From positions 1 to 64,000 of the forward strand of contig JAJDUC010000043.1 of NCBI GenBank assembly GCA_022826865.1: DNA of 64,000 bases. The letters are read 5' to 3'. How positions within the stretch are numbered: position 1 is the first letter of the stretch; each line of letters opens with the position of its first letter. Positions 17,464 through 27,500 of the stretch are shown here, piece after piece. The notes under the pieces were generated by a model. That model ran no database searches. It was not told the DNA's origin and saw only the letters and a list, made by a program, of their open reading frames with translations. This DNA is from Anaerolineae bacterium. Its GTDB lineage: Bacteria; Chloroflexota; Anaerolineae; Aggregatilineales; Phototrophicaceae. Position numbers and translations under genes: made by a program.

Positions 17464-17508
17464 AATTTAGACTGTATACAGTGCGCGCCAGCGAAATCTA
17501 ACGGAATC

Positions 17509-18882
17509 ATGTCAAAAACACGCAGCACCTTCATCTGCTCCCAGTGCGGCAAACGCAGCCCGATGCGATTCAAACTCTGCCCCCAATGCGGGAAGTTTGA
17601 CACGATGGTTGAGCATGTTGAAGAACAGAGCCGGGCGCCGCGCGCGCGGCGTCGGCCGACCAGCGATGGCGTGGCCGCGCCCCAATCGCTTGGAGAAATC
17701 GACTTAAGCCAGAAAGCGCGGATCCCCGTGCCCATTGAAGAATTCAGCCGGGTATTAGGCGGCGGCTTTGTGCCGGGCAGTCTGGTCCTGCTCGGTGGCG
17801 AGCCCGGCATCGGCAAGTCGACGCTGGCTCTCGATCTGTCAGCGCAGTTGGCGCGTTCCGGCTGTCGCGCGCTTTACGTCAGCGGCGAAGAGAGCGCCCG
17901 GCAGATCAAGATGCGCGCCCAGCGGCTCGAAGCGGATGCCGCCGACCTGTTTGTGCTGGCTGAAACAGATCTGGAGACGGTCATTGGGCAAGTCAGTTCC
18001 CTGGATCCGCAACTGCTTGTGGTGGATTCCATTCAAACGACGCGCTGGGCCGAGCTTGATTCCACGCCGGGCATGCCGGCGCAAGTGAGAGAATGCGCGC
18101 TGCGCTTGCAAGAATTGGCAAAGACCAAAGGCGTCAGCATCCTGATGATTGGGCATGTGACAAAAGACGGAAACATCGCCGGCCCGCGCGTTCTGGAACA
18201 TATTGTGGATGCCGTGCTCTATCTCGAAGGTGATCCCTTTCAGCAATATCGCTTGTTGCGCGGCGTCAAGAACCGCTTCGGCGCGACAAGCGAGGTCGGC
18301 GTTTTTGAGATGCGCGGCAGCGGCTTGCTTCAGGTGAAGAACCCTTCCGAAGCTTTGCTGGAGGAGCGGGTCATCAACGCGCCGGGCTCGGCTGTATCCA
18401 TCACTGTGGAAGGCACGCGCCCACTGCTGGTCGAACTGCAAGCCTTGACCAGCCCATCCCCATTCGCCAATCCACGGCGCACGGCCAACGGCGTCGACAT
18501 GCGCCGCCTGCTGCTCGTCAGCGCCGTCTTGAGCACGCGCATGGGACTCAAGCTCTTGGATCAGGATATCTTCGTCAATGTCATCGGCGGCTTGAAGATT
18601 TCGGAGCCGGCTTCGGATTTGGCGCTGGCGTTGGCGGTCGCCTCCAGCATTTATGATCGAGCGCTGCCGGCCGACCTGGCTATGGTCGGTGAAGTTGGCT
18701 TGAGCGGCGAGGTGCGTCGCGTGGGCCAATTGGCCGCGCGCATGAACGAAGCCAGGAAAATCGGTTTCAAGCGCGTCCTGGTTCCGCGTTTGCGCCGGCA
18801 ATCGGAAGACCTGCCGGATGGAATCGAAGCGATTGAAGTTCGCAGCGTCGGCGATGCCATGCGCCTGGCATTGCCGGCGTGA
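17509..18882 (+). CDS. radA: DNA repair protein RadA (Sms)
   Basis: A 457-residue RecA-related branch-migration ATPase of homologous recombination, at the normal family length. It has an N-terminal four-cysteine zinc finger (CSQCGKRSP...CPQCGKF, residues 9-29), Walker A GGEPGIGKST (about 98-107), Walker B LLVVDS, the RadA-specific KNRFG motif (about 252), and the C-terminal Lon-protease-like domain with the VGEVGLSGEVRRV stretch. It converges on asnS with only 13 bases between the two stop codons. Confidence 0.96.
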   Translation: MSKTRSTFICSQCGKRSPMRFKLCPQCGKFDTMVEHVEEQSRAPRARRRPTSDGVAAPQSLGEIDLSQKARIPVPIEEFSRVLGGGFVPGSLVLLGGEPGIGKSTLALDLSAQLARSGCRALYVSGEESARQIKMRAQRLEADAADLFVLAETDLETVIGQVSSLDPQLLVVDSIQTTRWAELDSTPGMPAQVRECALRLQELAKTKGVSILMIGHVTKDGNIAGPRVLEHIVDAVLYLEGDPFQQYRLLRGVKNRFGATSEVGVFEMRGSGLLQVKNPSEALLEERVINAPGSAVSITVEGTRPLLVELQALTSPSPFANPRRTANGVDMRRLLLVSAVLSTRMGLKLLDQDIFVNVIGGLKISEPASDLALALAVASSIYDRALPADLAMVGEVGLSGEVRRVGQLAARMNEARKIGFKRVLVPRLRRQSEDLPDGIEAIEVRSVGDAMRLALPA

Positions 18883-18895
18883 TGTCGCGCGGCCC

Positions 18896-20233
18896 CTAGG
18901 GATATTTGCGGTTGAGCAAGCGCGCGTAAGGTATCGTCTCGCGCACATGGTTCAGGCCGCAGATCCAAGCTACTGTCCGCTCGATGCCGATGCCGAAGCC
19001 GGCATGGGGCACAGTGCCATACTTCCGCAGGTCAAGATACCATTCATAAGCCTCGCGCCCCAAGCCCATCTCATCGATGTTCTTGGCGAGCAAATCGTGA
19101 TCGTGTATGCGTTCGCTGCCCCCGATGATCTCCCCATAGCCTTCCGGCGCCAGCAGATCGACGCTGCGGCAGACTTCCGGCCGGCCGGCAACCGGCGTCA
19201 TATAAAAGGCTTTTACAGCGGTCGGGTAGTGATAAACAAAGACCGGCCGGTCAAACATTTCCGCCAGCGCCGTCTCCTGGGGGCTGCCGAAATCCTCGCC
19301 CCATTCGATTGCGATTTCTTCTCGCGCAGGCAGGTCGTCAGCTTGCTGGCGCAGGCCCTGCAAGCGCGCCACGGCGTCATCGTAGCTGATGCGCGCGAAG
19401 GGCGCCTGGATGGCCTCCAGCTTTTGTACATCCCGCTCAATCATCTTCAGCTCTTGCTGATGTTTATCCAGCACTTGCCCAACGACATAAGTCACCAGGC
19501 CTTCCTCGATGTCCATCAACTCTTCGAGGCTGCAGAAGGCGATCTCGGGTTCCAGCATCCAGAATTCAATCAGGTGGCGGCGCGTCTTGGATTTCTCGGC
19601 GCGGAAGGTGGGGCCGAAGCAATAGACCTTTCCGAAGGCCATGCTGTTCGCTTCGTTGTAGAGTTGGCCCGTTTGCGCCAGAAAGGCCGCTTCACCGAAA
19701 TAATCGACCTCAAAAAGCGTGGTGGTCTCTTCGCCGGCGGCCGGCGTGAAAATCGGCGTATCGACCAGCAGAAAGCCCTCGCTGTCCAGCCAGTCGCGCA
19801 TGGCTTTGATGATCGTCGCCCGTATGCGCAGGATCGCCCATTGTCGGTTGCTGCGCAGCCATAGATGACGGTTGTTCATCAAGAATTCGGTGCCGTGCTC
19901 CTTGGGACTAATCGGGTATTCCAGCGCCTGCTGAACCAGTTCCAGGCTTTGAATGCCGATCTCGTAACCGCCGGGGATGCCCGGCGCGCGTTCATCGGCG
20001 CGGACGGCGCCGGTGATGATGACGGAAGATTCCTGAGTCAAGGCGCGGGCGGTTTCAAATTCGGCTGGGTCCATTTCGCGCTTGAAGGCCACGCACTGCG
20101 CCTGGCCGCTGCCGTCGCGCAACAGGATGAATTGCAGGCGGCCTTTGCCGGTGCGACTGTAGACCCAGCCGCGGACGCGGACCACCTGCCCGGCATAATC
20201 CGCGATATCCTTAATTTTTACGATTTTCGCCAC
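18896..20233 (-). CDS. asnS: Asparaginyl-tRNA synthetase
   Basis: Class IIb synthetase of about 445 residues. It has an N-terminal OB-fold anticodon-binding domain ([19 protein letters not shown]) and a catalytic domain with motif 2 [20 protein letters not shown] and motif 3 [16 protein letters not shown]. The whole closely resembles the Thermus enzyme. Tyr and Trp at the motif-2 edge and the FWMLEPE run favour AsnRS over AspRS. I chose GTG at 20233 because GAGGA lies seven to eight bases upstream and homologues begin at this point. An in-frame ATG at 20251 is the alternative. TATAAT at 20272-20277 (minus strand) is a plausible -10 box. Confidence 0.94.
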   Translation of the reverse strand: MAKIVKIKDIADYAGQVVRVRGWVYSRTGKGRLQFILLRDGSGQAQCVAFKREMDPAEFETARALTQESSVIITGAVRADERAPGIPGGYEIGIQSLELVQQALEYPISPKEHGTEFLMNNRHLWLRSNRQWAILRIRATIIKAMRDWLDSEGFLLVDTPIFTPAAGEETTTLFEVDYFGEAAFLAQTGQLYNEANSMAFGKVYCFGPTFRAEKSKTRRHLIEFWMLEPEIAFCSLEELMDIEEGLVTYVVGQVLDKHQQELKMIERDVQKLEAIQAPFARISYDDAVARLQGLRQQADDLPAREEIAIEWGEDFGSPQETALAEMFDRPVFVYHYPTAVKAFYMTPVAGRPEVCRSVDLLAPEGYGEIIGGSERIHDHDLLAKNIDEMGLGREAYEWYLDLRKYGTVPHAGFGIGIERTVAWICGLNHVRETIPYARLLNRKYP

Positions 20234-20311
20234 AGCTTTGTCCTCGCGCATTTGCCATAGTGACTGGCGGCATTATATCACAGGCGCGGTCCGGCCCAGG
20301 TCAAAGCGCGT

Positions 20312-21211
20312 TCAAACCTGAAACCACAAGCTGCCGCCGCCATGACCATCGCTTCCCGCGTAAGCTCCCAGCATCAGATCGCGGTGATGCTCAATCATAT
20401 ATCGGTTGCCGAAGAGGATTTGCGCGCGCCGGTTCTGGATCAGATAGGCTTGCACCATATACTGTTCATTCCAAAACAGCCGTCGCTGTTCAAGCCAATG
20501 CCGCGGATATTCAAAGGGCAAAAATATGTCATGAAAGTGCACAATGACGCCCGGGCTTAATCGCGGCAGTACCTCCAGCACCAGGTAGGGCACGTCGCTG
20601 CCGGTATGCGCGACATGGGAACTGTCGATGAAAAGTATGTCCTTCGGACGCAGTCGCTCAAAGAAACTGACGCTTGTCTGCTGCGCGGTTTGTTTGATGT
20701 GCTGAATATCGCCGGCGAGGGAAGCCAGGAAATCGTTGGAATAGGGCTCGATGGCGGCGACTTTTGTCTCGCCATTGAGACCGGCGGCATTCGCCGCGAC
20801 TTTGGTGGAAAAGCCGGCGCCGACTTCGACCACGGTCGCCGGCTTGAAATGCCTGATCATGCAGTGATAAACAAAGGGATCGTGGCCGATGAATTCCAGT
20901 GTCCGGCCGGCAAAGCGATGGTCAGCGCGGAAATCGCGGTAGAACTGACGGTATTCATCGGCGTACTGCGGGAAGACCTCGCGCAGCAGCCGCAACTGAA
21001 CCGCTTCATTCCACTCGATCCCGGGCATTTCAGAAACGGGACGATAGACTTCATCAAGCGATTGCGTGTCGGGAATCGGCTGATAGAAATGCACAGGCGT
21101 CACATGGTAACCCTTAGATTCAACATAGCGCCATAATGCCGGATTGTGATAAATGAAACGCAGGCGCGGCGTCATCCATTTCACCAGAAGTCTGATCAGC
21201 CAGTTCTTCAT
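20312..21211 (-). CDS. Class I SAM-dependent methyltransferase
   Basis: The 299-residue protein has a Rossmann-type core of the Methyltransf_24 / cephalosporin-hydroxylase-like group: the SAM-binding VVEVGAGFSTKVAA motif near residue 120, the acidic KVAAIEPY strand end, KDILFIDSSHVAHTGSD, and GVIVHFHDIFLP. Proteins of this type often sit in glycan or natural-product clusters, methylating sugars or amino acids; the substrate is unknown. A short hydrophobic stretch near the start is too weak to call a membrane anchor. It is followed downstream (minus strand) by asnS and preceded by tsaC, 21 bases away, probably on the same transcript. Confidence 0.82.
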   Translation of the reverse strand: MKNWLIRLLVKWMTPRLRFIYHNPALWRYVESKGYHVTPVHFYQPIPDTQSLDEVYRPVSEMPGIEWNEAVQLRLLREVFPQYADEYRQFYRDFRADHRFAGRTLEFIGHDPFVYHCMIRHFKPATVVEVGAGFSTKVAANAAGLNGETKVAAIEPYSNDFLASLAGDIQHIKQTAQQTSVSFFERLRPKDILFIDSSHVAHTGSDVPYLVLEVLPRLSPGVIVHFHDIFLPFEYPRHWLEQRRLFWNEQYMVQAYLIQNRRAQILFGNRYMIEHHRDLMLGAYAGSDGHGGGSLWFQV

Positions 21212-21232
21212 GATCGCTTCACCCGGGCCTCG

Positions 21233-22252
21233 TCAAACCTCGACAAGCGAGCCGGCGGAGGCGCGCAGGAGGCGATCCCAGACTGCCAAACCCAAACCCT
21301 GCTTCTCCGGCGCGCGCGCCAGGATCAGCTCCACGCCGGCTTTGTCGAAGGCGCGCAGGGCCGTGAATAGACGCCGGGCGGCCTGTTCGGCGCCCGCCCC
21401 CAATCCAATGACGACCACATTGTCATCCTCAAATGCGCCGGCCTCGGCATCGCTGGTCAGAACGCCAACGCGCCTGTGCCGGGCAATCTGCTCGCGCATA
21501 GCAGCGTGTACCGCCCCGATATCGTCCCCTTGAAAAAGTATCACGCGGGCGCGCGGCGAATAGTGCTTCAGCATGCTGCCGGGCGCCGGAAGCGGCGATC
21601 CTTCGTCGAGCGTGAGCGGCGCATAGCGCGCGTCGGGGACGAGTTCGCGCAAGGCTTCGAAAGAAACGCCGCCCGGGCGCAACAGGCGCGCGGGCGCATC
21701 AACCAGGCTTAGAATCGTGGATTCCACGCCAATGGCCGTTCTGCCCGCATCCAGAACGATGTCAATCTTGTCAGCCAGATCTTCCAGGACGTGCTCGGCA
21801 ATGGTAGGGCTCGGGCGGGAAAAGCGGTTTGCGCTAGGGGCGGCGATCGGCCGCCGCGCCGCATTCAGCAGCGCTGCCGCCACCGCATGATCGGGCATGC
21901 GCACGGCGACCGAATCCAGTCCAGCGGTGAGATTCGCCGGTATGCGCGCCGACTTTTTTAGCACGAGGGTTAAGGCGCCGGGCCAGAAGCGCCGCGCCAG
22001 CGCATGGGCCATCTCCGGGACTTCGCGCGCCACCGTCTCAAGCTGGTCGATATCAGCGATATGAACGATGAGGGGATCATTTGCCGGGCGGCCTTTGGCG
22101 CGGAAGATTTTAGCCACCGCGCTCTCCTCGAAGGCGTTGGCGCCGAGTCCGTAGACCGTCTCAGTTGGGAAGGCGACCAGACCGCCCGCTCGTATCGTCA
22201 GGGCGGCGCGCTCAATGGCTGACGCCGCCGGTCGCTCGGCATGAACGCGCAT
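21233..22252 (-). CDS. tsaC: L-threonylcarbamoyladenylate synthase (Sua5/TsaC type)
   Basis: The enzyme makes threonylcarbamoyl-AMP from Thr, bicarbonate and ATP for the t6A37 modification of ANN-decoding tRNAs. The YrdC domain is clear: GGLVAFPTETVYGLGANA, KGRPANDPLIVHI, PIAAPSANRFSRPSPT. A C-terminal Sua5 domain (after SPLPAPGSMLKHYSPRA) is present, giving the long 340-residue Sua5 form. The start at ATG 22252 is chosen because the family's N-terminus fits; a GTG at 22279 would add nine residues. The partner genes tsaB, tsaD and tsaE are not in this window. Confidence 0.93.
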   Translation of the reverse strand: MRVHAERPAASAIERAALTIRAGGLVAFPTETVYGLGANAFEESAVAKIFRAKGRPANDPLIVHIADIDQLETVAREVPEMAHALARRFWPGALTLVLKKSARIPANLTAGLDSVAVRMPDHAVAAALLNAARRPIAAPSANRFSRPSPTIAEHVLEDLADKIDIVLDAGRTAIGVESTILSLVDAPARLLRPGGVSFEALRELVPDARYAPLTLDEGSPLPAPGSMLKHYSPRARVILFQGDDIGAVHAAMREQIARHRRVGVLTSDAEAGAFEDDNVVVIGLGAGAEQAARRLFTALRAFDKAGVELILARAPEKQGLGLAVWDRLLRASAGSLVEV

Positions 22253-22381
22253 GATATGTGGTTTTTCAGTTGCAGTCACCGAGCTATCGCTCCGGCTTCT
22301 CCCGCGGAAATCGTAGTTTACTGTACATATCGACCTATTCTACCACGCGCTGCTGGCCCGGTTTTTCTGGCGGCGTAATAC

Positions 22382-22412
22382 TTGTCCGACAATCGACTGA
22401 TTGGCATATAAT
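22382..22412 (+). promoter_or_regulatory. Possible promoter for the epimerase-like gene
   Basis: A perfect -10 box TATAAT (22407-22412) with TTGTCC (22382-22387) as a possible -35 box at a long 19-base spacing. The gene starts 33 bases downstream behind GAAGGGG. Confidence 0.45.
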
Positions 22413-22444
22413 TGAAGTAAGGGAATCTCAGAAGGGGTGCAGCA

Positions 22445-23398
22445 ATGACAGTTCTGGTGACGGGCGCCGCAGGCTATCTTGGCAATCAGACTGTTAAGAA
22501 ACTGCTGGCCTTGGGGCGCCCGGTGCGGGCGTTGGCGCGCCGGCGCGCGAAAGCGGCCGAACGCTTGGGCGATGTCGCGGAGCAGATCGAGATCGTGGAG
22601 GGCGATGTTACGCTGCCTGCGAGCTTGAAGCCGGCCATGCAAAACGTCAGCGCGGTGATTCATTATGTCGCCATCGCCATGGAAAAAGGCGGGCAGACCT
22701 ACGAAGAAGTCAACTATCAGGGCACGGTCAATGTGCTTCAGGCGGCGGAAGCGGCCGGTGTCAAACGCTTCATCAATATGAGCCAGAATGGCGCGCGCGC
22801 TGATCTGCCCTATCGTTTCCTCGCCAGCAAAGGGCGCGCCCAGGAGGTCGTGGCCTCGTCGAATCTGGCCTGGACAGCCTTGCGTCCCTCGGCCATCTTC
22901 GGCCCGCAGGATGAATTCTTCAACAGCTTCGCCCGTCTTCTCAAAGTCACGCCGCTTGTCTTTCCTTTGATTGGCGGGGGCCGGGCCTTATTTCAGCCGG
23001 TGTCAGTTTACGATGTCGTTGAAGCGGTGATCCGCTGCCTGGACGATGACAGCGCCGTCGGGAAAGAGCTGACGCTGGGCGGGCCCGAAGTCTTGACGCT
23101 GGGCGAAATCGAAAGGCGGATCATCAAGGCGATGAATACCTGGCGGCTCTTGCTGCCGGTACCGGTCGTCTGCTTGCGCCCGCCAGTTATGCTCATGCAG
23201 GCTCTGCTGCCCGGTTCGCCGGTCAGCACAAGTTTGCTCGATTTGCTGGACCTGCCGAATACCGTGACGGACAATGCGCTGGTCAATCACTTCGGCATGA
23301 AGCCGATTCCTTTCTCCGGCGAGCACATCGCCTATCTAAAGGACAATACGCTGGGCGACGCGCTGGCTAAATTCCTCCGCAACGCCACGATCAACTGA
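22445..23398 (+). CDS. NAD(P)-binding epimerase/dehydratase-like protein
   Basis: A 317-residue atypical or extended short-chain dehydrogenase. The nucleotide-binding TVLVTGAAGYLGNQTVKKL is at the very N-terminus, a VEGDVT motif follows, and the SMSQNGA-like strand reads RFINMSQNGARAD. The YxxxK pair of classical SDRs is replaced by YRFLASKGRAQEVV, still with a Tyr-Lys pair, in the style of the NDUFA9 / UDP-sugar epimerase subgroup. The substrate is unknown. The start has a GAAGGGG ribosome binding site. Its stop codon overlaps the stop region of the convergent glycosyltransferase by eight bases. Confidence 0.85.
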   Translation: MTVLVTGAAGYLGNQTVKKLLALGRPVRALARRRAKAAERLGDVAEQIEIVEGDVTLPASLKPAMQNVSAVIHYVAIAMEKGGQTYEEVNYQGTVNVLQAAEAAGVKRFINMSQNGARADLPYRFLASKGRAQEVVASSNLAWTALRPSAIFGPQDEFFNSFARLLKVTPLVFPLIGGGRALFQPVSVYDVVEAVIRCLDDDSAVGKELTLGGPEVLTLGEIERRIIKAMNTWRLLLPVPVVCLRPPVMLMQALLPGSPVSTSLLDLLDLPNTVTDNALVNHFGMKPIPFSGEHIAYLKDNTLGDALAKFLRNATIN

Positions 23399-24533
23399 GG
23401 CGGAGCAGATCCTCAAAAATATCGGCATAAGCGGCGGCGGACGCGGCCACTGAAAACATCGATTCGACGCGCGCTCTGCCTGCCGCGCCCATGCGCGTCC
23501 GCAGGTCCCCATTCCGCAGCAATTTCAGCACATTTTCCGACAGCGCGTCAGCATCGCCGCTATCGACCAGGAAGCCGCTGACGCCATCGACGACCGTCTC
23601 GCTGGGTCCCCCGCGCCGCGCGCTGACTACCGGCTTGCCACAGGCCATCGCCTCCAGATTGGCTTTGCCAAAGCTCTCGAAGTCCGAAGGGCAAACGAAG
23701 ACATCGGCCGCGGCATAGACCTGTTCGACATCGGCCCTAAAGCCGAGAAAATGAATACGGTCGCGCAGGGATGCGCTGGCTCGGGCGCGCCGGTGAATCT
23801 CAGCGCGATAGGCCTGGTCCGCCGCGACGCCGAAGGCATCGTCGCCGGCAACAATAAATTGCGTCTCCGGCAAATCCTTGAGGATTCGCTCGGCCATGTC
23901 CAGAAACTTGTGATGTCCCTTTACTGGCTGAAAGCGCGCCACCATCGCGACAACCTGCGCATCGTCGGCAATTCCAATTTCCCGGCGCAGAATACTCGCG
24001 TTGATTCCGGGATGAAAACTCTCTATGTCGATGCCTGAATAGATGACCGGCAAGCGATCTGCGGGCATAAAAGGGGGCGACCCCAGGTAGCCAGCGCGGA
24101 TCGCTTGGGAGCGGGCGGCGGCGCGGATTCCGCGGAAAAAGGCGCGCTGCCAGAGCTTGGGCTTAAACCACCAGCCGTGAACGGTCCACATGACCGCGAT
24201 GCCGGCGCGCCGGGCGGCGGGCGCAACCAGGGGCAAACTGTGATAGTCACAGTGTATGAGGTCTATTTCTTCACGGATGATCAGCTTTTCCAAGCGGCTG
24301 ACGACCGGGAAGCGCGCCCAAATAGCCGGGACAAACAAGGTGGAGGCGCCGCGAAACGGGAGAATATGGCTGGCCCGCCCGCCCGCCCGCCAACGCCGCG
24401 CCAATGGGCCATCCGCCGGCGCGAGCAACTGGCATTCGAAGCGATCGGCGTCCAGCGAATCGGCCAGGGTCAACAGATCTGTTTCGCCCCCGCCCAGGCC
24501 GGTATACCACGACGCAAAAAGGATGCGAGCCAT
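23391..24533 (-). CDS. Glycosyltransferase family 4
   Basis: A GT-B-fold glycosyltransferase of about 380 residues. The N-terminal Rossmann domain begins ARILFASWYTGLGGGETDLL, a typical glycine-rich acceptor-side loop. The C-terminal donor-binding domain has VAMVARFQPVKGH and FVCPSDFESFGKANLEAMAC with the conserved EX7E acidic pair. It transfers a sugar from a nucleotide-sugar donor; acceptor and sugar are unknown. Start 24533 is chosen since the open frame upstream runs inside the preceding TIR gene. It begins six bases after that gene's stop and so is probably translated from the same message. Confidence 0.88.
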   Translation of the reverse strand: MARILFASWYTGLGGGETDLLTLADSLDADRFECQLLAPADGPLARRWRAGGRASHILPFRGASTLFVPAIWARFPVVSRLEKLIIREEIDLIHCDYHSLPLVAPAARRAGIAVMWTVHGWWFKPKLWQRAFFRGIRAAARSQAIRAGYLGSPPFMPADRLPVIYSGIDIESFHPGINASILRREIGIADDAQVVAMVARFQPVKGHHKFLDMAERILKDLPETQFIVAGDDAFGVAADQAYRAEIHRRARASASLRDRIHFLGFRADVEQVYAAADVFVCPSDFESFGKANLEAMACGKPVVSARRGGPSETVVDGVSGFLVDSGDADALSENVLKLLRNGDLRTRMGAAGRARVESMFSVAASAAAYADIFEDLLRLS

Positions 24534-24538
24534 TTGAA

Positions 24539-27500
24539 TTATTCGCAGAGGGGTACGACGAGATACTGCTCGCGCTCGGCGCAGGTGAGCTGTCGCGGCT
24601 GGGCGGCCGCTGCGATCCGCGCAAGCGTCTCTTCCGCTGTTTCGACCTGCCACAGCCGGGCTGTGGCGCTCGAATCCAGCGTCAGCAGCCGTCTGCCGTC
24701 AAGGCTATAGCTGAAGTCGAGAAGGGCATGTCTGTGCGAGAAGCGCTGATCCAACTCCCCGCTGGCTACATCCCAAACCTGCAAGTCCAATCCAACTGCC
24801 GCGATGAGCAAGCCGGGCTGCGGCAAATAAGCCAGCTTGCTCGCCGCCGGCCCGATTCCGGCCAGATCATGGGCGGGCGCGCCGCTCTCCGTTTCGATGA
24901 TCAGGACGCCGCCATCGGCGCGGACCAACAAGAGGTATTGGCCATCGCCTGTGAATTCGCCGTGCGCAGCGTCAATGAAGGTATGGCGTCTGACCGAGTT
25001 TTCCTCCAGCTCAATCGCGGTCAATCCGGCCAGGGCGCCCTGCAGTTGCACAAAGAAGTAGAGCGTTTCCCCATCCGGGGCAAAGGCGGCTTTTAACTGG
25101 CTGCCCGGCGCCTGCCCAATGGGATAAGCGCCCAGCGCTTCGCCGCTTGCGCCGTCCCATAATATGGCAAGCTCGCGATGCAGCGTGAGGAATCGCGAGC
25201 CATCCGGCGCGAAGCTCGCCGCGGTCGGCGTACCGAGGCCGCCCGCGCTCAGCCTCCGCTCATCCTCGCTGACGCCATGTAGAAGCCGCAGGCTGTTCCC
25301 GTCCGACAGGATAACGGTCTCGCCATTCGGGGCTGGATAGATATCCCTTGCGCTTTCGCTAGCCTCCGGCCAATTCCACCGGGCTTCACCGCTTTCGGCA
25401 TCGTAGACTGTGACGCCGTCCACCGCTAGCCGCGTGAAAGTTGAGCCGGATAGCTTGATCTGTCCCGCTCCGATCTGCGCCTTGCTGGCGCTTGCGTCAA
25501 TATCCCGAAGGCTGACGCCACTGTCTTTGACAAGAATCAGGTTTTGACCGCTCGGGCTGAGGCCGGCGCCCAATTGGGCGTCGGACTGTGTCAACAGCGG
25601 TTTGACGGCGGATGGGTTCAGGCGCCATAGGTAAACGGCGCCGGCGGCCGTTCGCCCCAAAACGGCGCCGCCCTCGACGCTAACTTCAATCTGGGCGAGC
25701 GCCGCGGGCGCGCTGCCGATTTCTTGCATCATGTCTTCGTCTTCCAGCGACCAACGGAGCAGACGATTGTCGTCGGTGGCGGATAAAATTGACCCGTCGT
25801 TCAGAAACTCGGCTGTGTTCAGGCTGTTTATGTTCTCGTTTTCCCGGCTGAGCAGGACGACGCCGTCATGGATATCGACCAATATCACGCGCTGAGCCCC
25901 GTTGCTGCGGCGCACAAGCAGCAGCGCATCCTCAGCCTTAAAACTTATGTAGCGCAATTCGTCGGTGGCCGCGGTGAGGTCGCCGCCGCCAAGGAGGGAC
26001 CAATTGAAGCCGTCCGTCATTCGCGCCAGTTCTTCGCCCCGGCCCAGGTCCCAGAATACAAGATCGCCCGTGCTGGGGTCGCCGGGGTAGGCGGGCAAAC
26101 TCCGACCTCCGGTATAAGCAATTCTTCCAAGGTCATCTGTTCCGCGGTAGACGGGCGGCGTTGCCCCGACATCAAGTAACTCGAGGGTTTCCGCCGACCA
26201 TTGAATGACGGAAGTTTCGCTGCCCTTGCGCGACCAGCCGATGATGCGGCCGCCGTCAGCGCTGATCGTCAATTCGCTGATTGCGCCAGCCCCGCTGGCG
26301 TCGCCTTCATAAACAGCCAGCTCCTCGCCTGTGTCCAAGCGCCAGGCGACCAACAGCGGCGAGGCGCCGGCGCTGACCAGCAGGTTTTGCGCCGAATGCG
26401 ACGCCAATGCGCTGACCGGGCCATCATGCCGGCGCAGACGCTGCAAAGGCTCGCCCGTATCGCCGGCGCGAATGACAACTTCGCCATCGGCGGCGCCGGT
26501 AAACAGATGACTGCCATCGCGGCTGTATTCCGCGGCTGTCACGCGTTCTGTGTGATCGGTCGCTTCCTGCAGCAGCGCCCATGACCGGGCGCTGTAAATC
26601 TGGATGCTTGCCGACGACCCGCGCGCCAAAAAGAAGCGATCGCCCTGGGGCTGTAGACGCAGGATCGCGACATCGTCGATGGTCAGCGTGTTCCGCGTTT
26701 CGGTCGCGCGGCGCAAAAGCCGGATTGCCGGCAGCGGATCTTCGAGCCGGTCTTTGGCTTCCCAAGCCAGCGCAAGCGCCATTTCCATGTCGCCCGCAGC
26801 GAGCGAAACTTCCGCCCCTTGAACGAGGCGCTGCGCTCCTTCGGCGCGCGCCTCTTCGTAGATTTGCGTGGCGCGGGCCTGCGTCGCGCGCATGTCGGCG
26901 GCAAACTGCGCCGTCTGCGTGGCGCGCGACGCCCGTCGGGCCGCCGCCGCTTGAGCCTGCTCAGTCAAATTGACGGATTCCGCTATCCGGACACTGGTCG
27001 CCGCAATTTCGTCAAGCAAACCAAGAGCGCTGTCGCTGGCGGCGGTAGCGGCCGCGGCTGTAAAAGCGATCTGTTGCCCTGCCGCGCTGGTTTGCGCCGC
27101 CGCCGCTTGCGCCGTCTGATAACCGCTGATGGCCGCTCCCAGCAAGACAATGCCAACTGCGCCCAGGATGATCACGATGGCGGCCAGTCCAAGATAAGAG
27201 GTAAGCGGCCGGACTTTGAGCGGGCTTTGACGCCGACTGCTGTGAATGTATTCCACTTGCAATGGCGATGGCTTGGGCCGACGCACACCGGCCGCGGCCA
27301 GCCAGGCGCGGGCTTCTTTGATGCGCTCCGCCGGCAGCAGCAGGTCCGGGCTGCGGGCGCGCCGCTGCCAGCGATCGGCCGCGACAAGATAATCGGTGTG
27401 CTGCTTTGTGTCTTGGTCAACAATCAGATAGCGCCGCAGCTCTTCGACGCGCTCTGGGAAATCGTCCTGTTCGCGGAAAAACACAAAGGGGTTTTCCGCG

